64,000 bases of DNA from CBDDHT01 sp965227905 (GTDB lineage Bacteria > Pseudomonadota > Alphaproteobacteria > Rhizobiales > Methyloligellaceae). Made by a program: the position numbers and the translations under genes. Below, piece after piece: positions 16,482 through 24,414 of this stretch. The notes below the pieces were generated by a model, which worked only from the letters and a program-made list of their open reading frames with translations, was not told the DNA's origin and did no database searches. The DNA lies in assembly GCA_965227905.1 (NCBI GenBank), contig OZ245780.1:2666001-2730000 (forward strand). The letters are read 5' to 3'. Position 1 is the stretch's first letter, and each line of letters opens with the position of its first letter.

Positions 16482-17082
16482 AGGTCCTTCACTGCGGGAT
16501 ATCATGGATATTGAAGCTTATTATCGGACCGAGTTCGATGAGCATTCCGCGGTTGTCGCCGAGAGCCGAAGCCGATTGCTCAATCCCTTCGCAAAGCTGT
16601 TGGCTGCGTCGGTAGCGAGTTTGCAAGCAGGCGGCAAAATTCTTTTGTTCGGCAATGGCGGAAGCGCTTCAGATGCGCAGCATTTGGCAACGGAACTAAC
16701 TGTCCGGTATCGAACCGATAGACGAGCCATTGCTGCGATCGCCTTGACGACAGACACGTCTGCGCTAACGGCGATTGGCAACGATTTTGGCTTTGATTAT
16801 CTGTTTTCACGTCAGATCGAGGCACTTGGAAAGTCTGGTGATGTCGCTCTTGCGATCACAACCTCGGGAAAGAGTGCAAATGTCACCAAGGGTCTGCAGA
16901 CTGCGAAAGAGATGGGATTAACGGCAGCGGCTTTTTCGGGAAAGGGCGGCGGCGATCTCCCTGGCCTCGCGGATCCGCTGCTTGTCGTACCGTCTGACAC
17001 CACAGCGCGCATCCAGGAAATGCATATCATGCTCGGTCAAATGCTGTGCGGTGCGATTGAGATAGAGCTTGGACTTGCTTAG
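16456..17082 (+). CDS. gmhA: Sedoheptulose 7-phosphate isomerase
   Basis: A 208-residue SIS-domain protein from ATG 16456; ATG 16465 or 16504 are possible. The phosphosugar-binding loop is FGNGGSASDAQHLATEL. TSGKSANV and the late IQEMHIMLGQ carry the conserved serine and histidine of GmhA. It converts sedoheptulose 7-phosphate to D-glycero-D-manno-heptose 7-phosphate. It is nested in the end of hddA and followed 18 bases later by the guanylyltransferase-phosphatase fusion. Confidence 0.92.
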   Translation: MSPMAFTPEGPSLRDIMDIEAYYRTEFDEHSAVVAESRSRLLNPFAKLLAASVASLQAGGKILLFGNGGSASDAQHLATELTVRYRTDRRAIAAIALTTDTSALTAIGNDFGFDYLFSRQIEALGKSGDVALAITTSGKSANVTKGLQTAKEMGLTAAAFSGKGGGDLPGLADPLLVVPSDTTARIQEMHIMLGQMLCGAIEIELGLA

Positions 17083-17100
17083 CGAAAACAATTGGCTGCT

Positions 17101-18327
17101 ATGAGCCGTCAAGTCGTCATACTTGCCGGCGGCAAAGGGACCCGTTTGGGTGAACTGACGAAGCAGACACCAAAACCTCTGCTTGACGTTGGTGGACGCC
17201 CCTTCATCGAGTACCTGCTGTCCCATTGTCGTCGTTTCGGATTTGCTCGTGCTCTTTTGTTGGTCGGCCCTTATATCGACCGGTTTGACGATGTGCTAGG
17301 CGACGGGTCCGCGCTGGGCATGGAGATCACGCTCATTCCCGAACCCGAACCGGCAGGTACGGGCGGTGCGCTCATCTATGCCGCGGATCAGTTGGATGAT
17401 CGGTTTCTGATGATGAATGGAGACAGTTTCCTCGACGCCGACCTGACGCAACTCATGTCGAAGATGCTGAGGACCGGAGATACGTCGGTCGCCATACGAC
17501 ATCTGGAAGACACGGGCCGGTACGGGCGCATTACCCTAAACGGTGATCAGGTCATTGACTTCGCCGAGAAAGCCGAAGGTGGTCCGGGGCACGTGAATGG
17601 TGGCATCTATATGCTTGGTAAGTCGATTCTGGACCAGGTTGGCGAACCCCCGGTTTCGTTGGAAGTGGATGTTCTACCCAAGCTCGCTGAGGCTGGCCGA
17701 CTTCGCGGAGTGACCTGTTCAGGAAACTTCATTGATATTGGCATTCCAGAAGATTTGGCGCGTTCTCAGGAATTGTTGCCGAGCTGGAACCGGCGCCCTG
17801 TCGCCTTTCTTGATCGTGATGGGGTCTTGAACGTCGATACCGGATATGTGCACAAGCCCGAAGACTTCGTATGGAAGAAGGGGGCGCCGGAAGCGATCCG
17901 CATGTTGAACGAGAGTGGTTATCTCGTTTGTGTTGTGACAAATCAGGCTGGTGTTGCTCGAGGATTCTATACCGAAGCGGTTGTCGACGCACTGCACGAA
18001 TGGATCAACGAGCAATTGATCGTGCATGGAGCGCATGTGGATGCGTTCTACTATTGCCCACATCATCCGACTGCGGGGCAGGGGAACTATCTATCGGACT
18101 GTCCTTGTCGAAAGCCTCAACCGGGTATGGTGCTCAAGGCATTGAAGGAGTGGTCAGTCGATCGCAGCCGAAGCTTTCTTGTTGGCGACAAGGTGTCGGA
18201 CATCCAAGCTGGTGAGGCAGCGGGCATTCCAGGTTACATTTTTGCCGACGATGACCTTGAGACCTTTGTGAGCCAGATTTTGCACTCATTTGATGATCAC
18301 TCCGCGAATGCAGCTGCCATATCATGA
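17101..18327 (+). CDS. Fused heptose 1-phosphate guanylyltransferase (HddC) and heptose 1,7-bisphosphate 7-phosphatase (GmhB)
   Basis: A 408-residue two-domain protein. Residues 1-230 are a sugar-phosphate nucleotidyltransferase: VILAGGKGTRLGELT, QTPKPLLDVGGRPFI, and MNGDSFLD at the metal site, as in HddC. From about 233 a HAD phosphatase begins: FLDRDGVLNVDTGY (nucleophile Asp), VVTNQAGVARGFY, a zinc loop CPHH-x-CPCRKP and VGDKVSDIQAGEAAGI, as in GmhB. One polypeptide thus does the last two steps to GDP-D-glycero-D-manno-heptose. The chosen start is ATG 17101; a TTG lies at 17092. With gmhA and hddA it completes the pathway in three genes. Confidence 0.9.
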   Translation: MSRQVVILAGGKGTRLGELTKQTPKPLLDVGGRPFIEYLLSHCRRFGFARALLLVGPYIDRFDDVLGDGSALGMEITLIPEPEPAGTGGALIYAADQLDDRFLMMNGDSFLDADLTQLMSKMLRTGDTSVAIRHLEDTGRYGRITLNGDQVIDFAEKAEGGPGHVNGGIYMLGKSILDQVGEPPVSLEVDVLPKLAEAGRLRGVTCSGNFIDIGIPEDLARSQELLPSWNRRPVAFLDRDGVLNVDTGYVHKPEDFVWKKGAPEAIRMLNESGYLVCVVTNQAGVARGFYTEAVVDALHEWINEQLIVHGAHVDAFYYCPHHPTAGQGNYLSDCPCRKPQPGMVLKALKEWSVDRSRSFLVGDKVSDIQAGEAAGIPGYIFADDDLETFVSQILHSFDDHSANAAAIS

Positions 18328-18354
18328 GCCGGCATTTTGGCTGGGGAGGCATTG

Positions 18355-19347
18355 TTGAATTCGGACGAAAAACCAAAGCACAATCAGATTAAATCACCCA
18401 GGATAATCTTCCATCTGGGGTTCCAAAAATGCGGTTCGACATTTCTTCAAGACAAGGTTTTTCCATCGTTAAATGACGAGTCCGATGTGATCTATGATCC
18501 AGCTCCCGCCGCTCGCCTCATTCACAATGTTCTTGGCTGCAGCGTGCTCGATTCCTGGGAGCAGGCTGAGAGCGATGCGATCCAGGATGCACTGGCAAAA
18601 CTGGCTGCAACGACGATTGTTTTTTCCAATGAGAATTGGTGCGGTTCGCCAATGCATGGCTATCCGGACTTCGAGAGACGGATTGATTTTCTGAATGCCG
18701 TTTGTCCTGGGTCTACCGTTGTATTAGTGGTTCGCAGCCAGGCCGGATTCATTGAATCGCTGTATCGCCAGCAGGTCAAACTGGCTCTGAAGCCCGGAGC
18801 TCGAGCGAAATGGCTCAAACCGTTCGATTTGTTTTTTAATGGATTTCAACCGTTGGATTCGCCTCCAGGCATTGGTGTGCCAATCCATGAAGTAACCAGG
18901 GCCGATCCGTTTTCGTTTCACTTTGGTGAATTCGCCAGGGGTGCCGCCGCACAATTAGGAGGGCAGTTGTTCGTATACGCGTTGGAGAACCTTCGTTCTG
19001 ATCCGGTGTCTTTCGTTGTTCGGATGTCCAAAGACCTCGAGTTGCCTCGACTTGAAATCAATGAAGGAAGTGAAGCTGTCAATCCGGCGATCGCGGCCGG
19101 GACGTGCCGGCTTGCCGTAAGTCTTAATCGCAATACCGGTCTTGAGCGATTTTTGTATCCACGTACCTTTTTGTCGCGGATTGTCTCTAAGACAGTCCAC
19201 ACGCTCGGCGCAATGCATCCGGATCAATCCCGATTTGTCGATGGCCGTTTAGCTCAAATGATCAAGACACACTATGCCGGTTCGAACAGACTTCTTGGCG
19301 CGCATCTAGACGAAGAGGTGCTGGCTGCTCACTATGGTGCTGATTAG
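18355..19347 (+). CDS. Sulfotransferase-like protein
   Basis: A protein of about 331 residues. The N-terminus reads IIFHLGFQKCGSTFLQ, matching the PAPS 5'-phosphosulfate loop of sulfotransferases. About 100 residues later comes VVLVVRSQAGFIESLYRQQ, resembling the 3'-phosphate loop (R-x7-S). If active it would move sulfate from PAPS to a glycan hydroxyl, adding charge. A GGGGAGG ribosome-binding site at 18343-18349 favours TTG 18355 (or 18352) as start. It is last in the heptose run, and its stop overlaps the end of the glycosyltransferase gene on the other strand by 4 bases. The family is divergent, so assignment is moderate. Confidence 0.65.
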   Translation: MNSDEKPKHNQIKSPRIIFHLGFQKCGSTFLQDKVFPSLNDESDVIYDPAPAARLIHNVLGCSVLDSWEQAESDAIQDALAKLAATTIVFSNENWCGSPMHGYPDFERRIDFLNAVCPGSTVVLVVRSQAGFIESLYRQQVKLALKPGARAKWLKPFDLFFNGFQPLDSPPGIGVPIHEVTRADPFSFHFGEFARGAAAQLGGQLFVYALENLRSDPVSFVVRMSKDLELPRLEINEGSEAVNPAIAAGTCRLAVSLNRNTGLERFLYPRTFLSRIVSKTVHTLGAMHPDQSRFVDGRLAQMIKTHYAGSNRLLGAHLDEEVLAAHYGAD

Positions 19348-20507
19348 CGGAAGTTGGTTGCTGAACGTAATGCAACCACGGCCAGATCGATCATCTCAGC
19401 CAGGGCGGCATGCAGTTTACCGCGTTTCAGGAAGTATCGCAGGAATCCGAGCCGGATTTTGCAGTATCGGCCGATCTGTGTGCGAGGCACATCATCCAAT
19501 GCGAGTGATTTCGGAAGGCGTTCGAGCAACTCGACCCTGATCTCTGCGCCCGTCAAGCCTTTGCAAAAGAGCTTGGCAACTTCTTCCGAGCAGAAGGGGC
19601 GCGTGATTTTATCGCCGGCTTCCAGGATCGATTGCGCCTTATCGAGATTGTTCTCCAGGATGGCCGTGATTTTCCGACCGCAGTCCTCAACATCTGTAAA
19701 GGCGACTATGTCTTTTCCGGGAGTGAAGAACGTACGCAGTTCATCTGAATCTTCGACCATTGCGAAACGGCCAGCACAAACGACCTGGGCAATCCGCCCG
19801 ACAAGCTGATGCGTAGTGCCGTCATGGCGTAGCGTGTAGACCAGACTGATTTTGCTGTCGTGAATGAGCGCGCAATACTCTTCATCGGTTAGCCGGTCTG
19901 GAAAATGAATATCGATGCCTTTGTCGCGGAGTCCGTCCATCTGCGCCTGACGGTTGGCTTTGAGTTTCCCTCTGTAGGAGACATTGATGGTCGGCGTCAC
20001 TTTGGGGCGAAAGATTTCGGAACAAGCGAAGTGCGCGTAAGCACCATTGCCGAACTTGTTGCCAAGCCAGTGAGCAGCTCTCACTGAATCGTGGGCGACA
20101 ACCAAGTCGGCGTGTTTCGCGATGATCGATGTTACAATCGGGAAATAGATGATCTCGTCCGGAGATAACAATACGATCTGAACATCCGGGTTCTGGCTCT
20201 TGACCTGGCGAAGAGTTCGAGAATGCAGAACCATCGGTTTCAGCGACGCATCGAAGAAGATATAGTCAGCGTCTCGGGATTCCGTCAAAATCGTTCTGAG
20301 GACTGCTGGATAACCGCTTTGGCGATAGAGGTCACTCAGTTTGACGAAATCTATATCGGCACCTCCGCGTTGGTGGATGTTTCTGAGAAACTCGCCAAGC
20401 ATATCGATGTTCGGATCAGCAGAGGCGATAATGTCCTTTCCCTGCTCGCAGAAGGCACCATCACTATCCGATCCGAAATAGACGCAACGGCCGATCCGAT
20501 TGGTCAT
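19344..20507 (-). CDS. GT-B glycosyltransferase, CgeB-like
   Basis: A 387-residue protein whose C-terminal half looks like a CgeB/family-1 glycosyltransferase: YRGKLKANRQAQMDGL, LTDEEYCALIHDSKISLVYT, then a region with QVVCAGRFAMVEDSDELRTFF, which matches the way this group ends its nucleotide-sugar site. The N-terminal domain has DADYIFFDASLKP and LLSPDEIIYFP. Donor and acceptor are unknown. It is transcribed leftward from the 445-base leader it shares with block 2 and collides with the sulfotransferase gene with no room for a terminator. Confidence 0.65.
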   Translation of the reverse strand: MTNRIGRCVYFGSDSDGAFCEQGKDIIASADPNIDMLGEFLRNIHQRGGADIDFVKLSDLYRQSGYPAVLRTILTESRDADYIFFDASLKPMVLHSRTLRQVKSQNPDVQIVLLSPDEIIYFPIVTSIIAKHADLVVAHDSVRAAHWLGNKFGNGAYAHFACSEIFRPKVTPTINVSYRGKLKANRQAQMDGLRDKGIDIHFPDRLTDEEYCALIHDSKISLVYTLRHDGTTHQLVGRIAQVVCAGRFAMVEDSDELRTFFTPGKDIVAFTDVEDCGRKITAILENNLDKAQSILEAGDKITRPFCSEEVAKLFCKGLTGAEIRVELLERLPKSLALDDVPRTQIGRYCKIRLGFLRYFLKRGKLHAALAEMIDLAVVALRSATNFR

Positions 20508-20723
20508 TCACATCTCCGAGCCGTATTTGTCTGGCGCGAGGCGCAGCCTGCACTGTGATGCGCACTTTCTGTAGACAAATCGACGTTGTTGATTGTCAGG
20601 CCCTGAGTGATGCCGCGAAAATGGCTCTTCCGAGTTTTGGGCGCTTTTCCGATGAGCGAAGGTATTGGCGAATTACATGCCGAAAGGCAAGCCGTTGTCG
20701 CCGTTTGATTGGCGACGAATCGC

Positions 20724-20750
20724 TTGACGTTCAATTATTGAACATATACC
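20724..20750 (+). promoter_or_regulatory. Putative promoter with palindromic operator, copy 3
   Basis: TTGACG at 20724-20729 overlaps the palindrome GTTCA-ATTAT-TGAAC at 20729-20743. TATACC at 20745-20750 is a possible -10, though the 15-base gap is short. The arrangement TTGACGTTCA-N5-TGAACA is the same as at 3507-3527. Confidence 0.55.
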
Positions 20751-20775
20751 CAGAACGGAGTGCGGTTGGCTTCGT

Positions 20776-20801
20776 TTCACCCGGACTGCGGTAGCTGTGG
20801 T
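20776..20801 (+). promoter_or_regulatory. ops/JUMPstart-like antitermination element, copy 2
   Basis: This stretch is identical to 3571-3596 except at two positions and has the core TGCGGTAGCTGTGG. It lies 150 bases before the first gene of block 2 and 33 bases after the palindrome, the same order as in block 1. It is the probable recruitment site for the RfaH-like protein. Confidence 0.6.
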
Positions 20802-20952
20802 CGATTGTCTGCGGAACGCAGATTGCGTTTGTTTGCATGGGCATTTCCGAGATTCAACCCATAGCCATTTCACAATGCCATGTCTCTTCCTTGGCGATGT
20901 ATTCGGTCGGCCGCTGGATTGATTTGCACTCGACTTGGCAGGGCGAAACAGA

Positions 20953-21654
20953 ATGATTCTAGCGATAGTTCCGGCGCGAGGTGGCTCGAAGCGGATACCT
21001 CGCAAGAACATTGCGCTGTGCGCGAAAAAACCGCTTTTGGCGTGGACTGCTAAAGCGGCGAGAGACTGCCAGTCCATCGACCGCACGATATTGTCGACTG
21101 ATGATGAGGAAGTCGCCCGCATTGGCGAGCAGTGGGGGCTCGAGGTTCCATTCATGCGGCCTGAGAATATTGCAGATGACGAAGCGCCGACGTTGCCACT
21201 CATGCAACACGCCCTCGGTTGGGCAGAAGAGCATGTCGGTGAAGTCGAGGCGCTTGTTCTGTTACAGCCGACATCGCCTTTGCGTAAGCCTGAGCATATC
21301 GATGAGGCCGTGGCACTGTTTCGTTCCAGAGGTGCAGCGACCGTCGTCAGCGTTGTTGAGTCACCTCATCAGTTCCATCCGCTCAAGGCTGTCGAGATCG
21401 CATCCGACGGGCAGCTTCGCGACTTTTTGCCGGAAGACGATCCTATTCGTGAGCGCCGCACTGTCGACGACGATCGAGTCTTTGGCCGAAACGGCCCCAG
21501 TATTCTCGTCGTGCGGCCCGATTTGGTGCGAGATGGCGAATTGTATGGAAACCCAACACTGCCTTATGAGATGCATCCCATGGTCTCTATCGATATCGAT
21601 GAGCCATGGCAGCTCGAATTGGCAGAAGTCTTGTTGATGAATTCGGCAGTCTGA
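20953..21654 (+). CDS. CMP-nonulosonate synthetase (NeuA/LegF-like)
   Basis: A 233-residue cytidylyltransferase from ATG 20953. The CTP loop is AIVPARGGSKRIPRKNI, followed by LSTDDEEVA, LLQPTSPLRKPEHI and a C-terminal SIDIDEPWQLELAE. These match CMP-N-acetylneuraminate and CMP-legionaminate synthetases, which activate the nonulosonate for transfer. It is the first gene after the operator/ops leader. A second, PseF-like synthetase lies at 36707, so at least two acids may be activated. Confidence 0.9.
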   Translation: MILAIVPARGGSKRIPRKNIALCAKKPLLAWTAKAARDCQSIDRTILSTDDEEVARIGEQWGLEVPFMRPENIADDEAPTLPLMQHALGWAEEHVGEVEALVLLQPTSPLRKPEHIDEAVALFRSRGAATVVSVVESPHQFHPLKAVEIASDGQLRDFLPEDDPIRERRTVDDDRVFGRNGPSILVVRPDLVRDGELYGNPTLPYEMHPMVSIDIDEPWQLELAEVLLMNSAV

Positions 21655-21671
21655 CGAAGCATAGTGATTAC

Positions 21672-23081
21672 ATGCTGAGAAAACTAGCGAAGCGACTGCT
21701 CCGGCAGCAGTGGATGGCTTGGTTCGTCGGTGTACTGCTTGCACGCAAGATCAGAGGCCTGCATACCTGCGATACGCCTGGGAGCCTTACACTTCTTGTG
21801 CTTCATCCATCCCGATGGGGGCAGGACCTTGATGCAATCGCGAATATCGACGCCGCGACGATACTGACGATTGACGAACCCGTTATTTTCCGGATCAACG
21901 ATTGGTTCGAGCTGGGACCAAGTTCTCGTTCGCGGGATTATTTCAAAGAGGGTTGCCCAATAGAGCTGAAACGACGAGTGCAGCTCGAACGGTATGCCAC
22001 GAAGGTCATGGATGTGTTCCGCCGACGACATGGCCTTGACTGCGTTCTGACCTGCGCGATCCACTATGTTCGGGAAATTGGCTGGATGGTTGGGGCACAG
22101 CGCGCCGGTCTACCATTCGTAACTGTCCACAAGGAACATACGCTTATCGATTCGCGACATGTGCCTTTTTGGACGGAACACTGGCGCAACCATCAATTCA
22201 AGTATCTAGGGACCCACATTTGCGTAAACAATCAGACCGTGGTTCGGCTGTTCTCGGAAGCGAATATTGCTGAGCCGGAGCGTATGACCGTGACGGGCCT
22301 CATGCGCGCCGATAACATTCTCTCGCAATCGGCGCCAAGAGCGTCGATCTCGGATTCCGAACGACCCGTCGTTACCTTGTTTTCGTTTGGCCATTTGACG
22401 GGGCATTTCACCGACGAAGAGGTGCCGCCAGAGAACATTCGATCGCACTACTTCAGTCGTGACGACGCTGCAGGATTTGTGGAGTTGTTCCGCCAGACAC
22501 ATGTGACGTTCGTTGAATATGCTCTGAGCCGGCCCGATGTCGAATTCAAGATCAAACCCAAAAATGTGGAGGATTGGTGGATTCGTGAGATCGACCAGGT
22601 CGTCCGGGATGAATTGGGTCGACCACTCGACAGCATCGAGAACTGCAACGTCGTTGCCACGCCTGCTCCTGAACTAATCCGCGAGTCTTTGGCCACAATC
22701 GCCTTGAACTCGACAGTCGTGTTGGAGTCTCGAATCCTGGGAGCCAATACAATTCTGCCGCTGTTCGCGGAGGCCGCAGGGCGATATGCGGACAGGGTCT
22801 ATTATGACGATTTTCTGGATTTGTTTGCTGTCGCCAGATCTTGTGACGAGCTGACGGAGCTTCTTGGCCGCGCGCTGAAAGGTGAGCGGATCGTACAGGA
22901 CGATGCCGAGCGTTTGCGTGAGATTTGTGAGCAGTACATTGGCAACAGCGACGGAAAAAGTGCCGAGCGTGTTTTGCAAACGGTGCGCACTGTTACGGAA
23001 CGCTTCGGCCATACGGTCCGGCCTGAAAGCGGCTCGACGAAATCGTCAATGCTGACGTCTCATCCGGTTCATGTCGAATAG
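21672..23081 (+). CDS. Large GT-B-like surface-carbohydrate protein (first of three)
   Basis: A 469-residue protein from ATG 21672. No catalytic motif is certain. The middle reads VTGLMRADNIL and the C-terminal half has VEFKIKPKNVE then LATIALNSTVVLESRILG and TILPLFAEA. That pattern (a K-x-KP segment, then a Ser/Thr-rich loop before a hydrophobic helix) recalls CDP-glycerol glycerophosphotransferases and capsule-type GT-B enzymes. It could transfer the CMP-activated acid made by the gene just upstream. Its stop overlaps the pseG-like start by 11 bases. Proteins of similar design lie at 35197 and 50379. Confidence 0.55.
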   Translation: MLRKLAKRLLRQQWMAWFVGVLLARKIRGLHTCDTPGSLTLLVLHPSRWGQDLDAIANIDAATILTIDEPVIFRINDWFELGPSSRSRDYFKEGCPIELKRRVQLERYATKVMDVFRRRHGLDCVLTCAIHYVREIGWMVGAQRAGLPFVTVHKEHTLIDSRHVPFWTEHWRNHQFKYLGTHICVNNQTVVRLFSEANIAEPERMTVTGLMRADNILSQSAPRASISDSERPVVTLFSFGHLTGHFTDEEVPPENIRSHYFSRDDAAGFVELFRQTHVTFVEYALSRPDVEFKIKPKNVEDWWIREIDQVVRDELGRPLDSIENCNVVATPAPELIRESLATIALNSTVVLESRILGANTILPLFAEAAGRYADRVYYDDFLDLFAVARSCDELTELLGRALKGERIVQDDAERLREICEQYIGNSDGKSAERVLQTVRTVTERFGHTVRPESGSTKSSMLTSHPVHVE

Positions 23082-24246
23082 ACCTGAATCGATCGTGAAA
23101 CCAAATAGCGTTCCAGGTTTGGCATCAGCACCAGATACCCAAAATTGCGACCGTCTGCTTTCGGATGCGAAAGCTAATTGTCTCTTCCGGTTCGATGCTT
23201 CGCCGAGTATCGGTGGTGGTCATGCCGTGCGTTGCATGGCGCTTGCGGACGCGCTGCGACGCGCCGGGTGGCATTGCGTGATCGTTTGCCATCGTCAGAC
23301 CTTGGAGATTGTTCCGAGCCTGAAGACTGCCGGTTTCCCAATCATGTTTCTCGAGGGTGAAGCGAAGCACGAGCCAGAGACAATTGCTGCCCGATTGCAT
23401 AAGAGTGTCGAACTCTTGGTAGTGGATCACTACGAACGAGATGCATCCTATGAAGCGACTTGCCGTGCATGGGCACGACATATCGCAGTGATCGATGATC
23501 TTCCGTCCAGATGCCATGACTGTGACATCTTGGTCGATCAGACAATGGGCCGCGACGCATCTTCATATGAGAGCTTGGTAAGTACAGGCTGCCATGTATT
23601 TGTCGGTGTCGAATATGCGATGTTGCGCCCCGAGTTTTCAGCTGCCCGCCCGGCGGCTTTGAAACGGCGTGGTGAACAGATGCAGTTTTGCCGTCTGCTT
23701 GTTTCTCTGGGTGCTGTAGACGAGCACAATCTGACAGAGACTGTCCTCAAAGCCGTCTCTGCGAGTGGGGCCGAAGTCAGCGTCGATGTTGTGTTGGGGA
23801 GTAATGCGCCGCATCGCAGGGCAGTTGAGCTTGCACATAGACGATTGTCGGGCGGTGGCAAAGTCTACGCTTTCGTGGATGATATGGCGACACTGATGGC
23901 CGAGGCTGATCTTGCCGTTGGGGCAGCAGGGAGCGCGTCTTGGGAGCGATGCTGTCTTGGCCTGCCGACATTGATGTATGTGCTTGCCGACAATCAGGTT
24001 GATATTGCCGAGCGACTTTCGGATATCGGGGCTGCTGAGAGTCTCGGTCAGGCCGACGACGCATCGGCAGAAAGGCTTTCAGATCGTATTCAACAGTTGG
24101 CGAGAGAGCAGGATCATCTGGTTCAGATGTCGGCTGTCGCTGCATCGGTCTGCGATGGGAGAGGTGCTAGTCGATTGGCTTCAGCGCTTTCCGATTGTGT
24201 CGGTCTGTCCGCGATCGACGCAGGTTCACCGATTTCGACAAGTTGA
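23071..24246 (+). CDS. pseG: PseG-like UDP-sugar hydrolase
   Basis: A 391-residue GT-B-fold hydrolase. The PseG hallmark is FRFDASPSIGGGHAVRCMALADAL near residue 38, with the catalytic His in GGGH. ELLVVDHYERD, VGVEYAMLRPEF and VGAAGSASWERCCLGLPTL follow in the usual order. PseG releases UDP from UDP-2,4-diacetamido-2,4,6-trideoxy-beta-L-altrose in the pseudaminic acid route. It carries a 35-residue N-terminal extension and a C-terminal tail relative to the family. It overlaps the GT-B-like gene upstream; 168 bases separate it from the amidino ligase gene. Confidence 0.87.
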   Translation: MSNRPESIVKPNSVPGLASAPDTQNCDRLLSDAKANCLFRFDASPSIGGGHAVRCMALADALRRAGWHCVIVCHRQTLEIVPSLKTAGFPIMFLEGEAKHEPETIAARLHKSVELLVVDHYERDASYEATCRAWARHIAVIDDLPSRCHDCDILVDQTMGRDASSYESLVSTGCHVFVGVEYAMLRPEFSAARPAALKRRGEQMQFCRLLVSLGAVDEHNLTETVLKAVSASGAEVSVDVVLGSNAPHRRAVELAHRRLSGGGKVYAFVDDMATLMAEADLAVGAAGSASWERCCLGLPTLMYVLADNQVDIAERLSDIGAAESLGQADDASAERLSDRIQQLAREQDHLVQMSAVAASVCDGRGASRLASALSDCVGLSAIDAGSPISTS

Positions 24247-24414
24247 AATTCTCGATAGAGCTTGTAGTGATGGAATTCTATTCATGTTGATGCGGATTAT
24301 CACACCCGAATTGTCGAGCCAAAATACCCAGAAGTTCAGTAGAAGGGCGATGCCTGACAATGGTACTGACGGAACAATGTCCTATCATTCGCGGACTGGC
24401 AGGAGGAATGTATT

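Larger units (their letters stand above)
20508..20952. other. Non-coding leader of block 2
   Basis: 445 bases between a leftward glycosyltransferase gene and the CMP-sugar synthetase gene. Short open frames here have no coding character. The region holds the third palindrome, a second ops-like element and, around 20755-20771, an imperfect direct repeat of the ops core (GAGTGCGGTTGG against GACTGCGGTAGC). Confidence 0.6.

Noticed and set aside
20555..20794. Open frame of 79 codons in the block 2 leader
   Set aside because: It runs through the operator and part of the ops-like element, has atypical composition and no homologue that I recognise; treated as non-coding leader.
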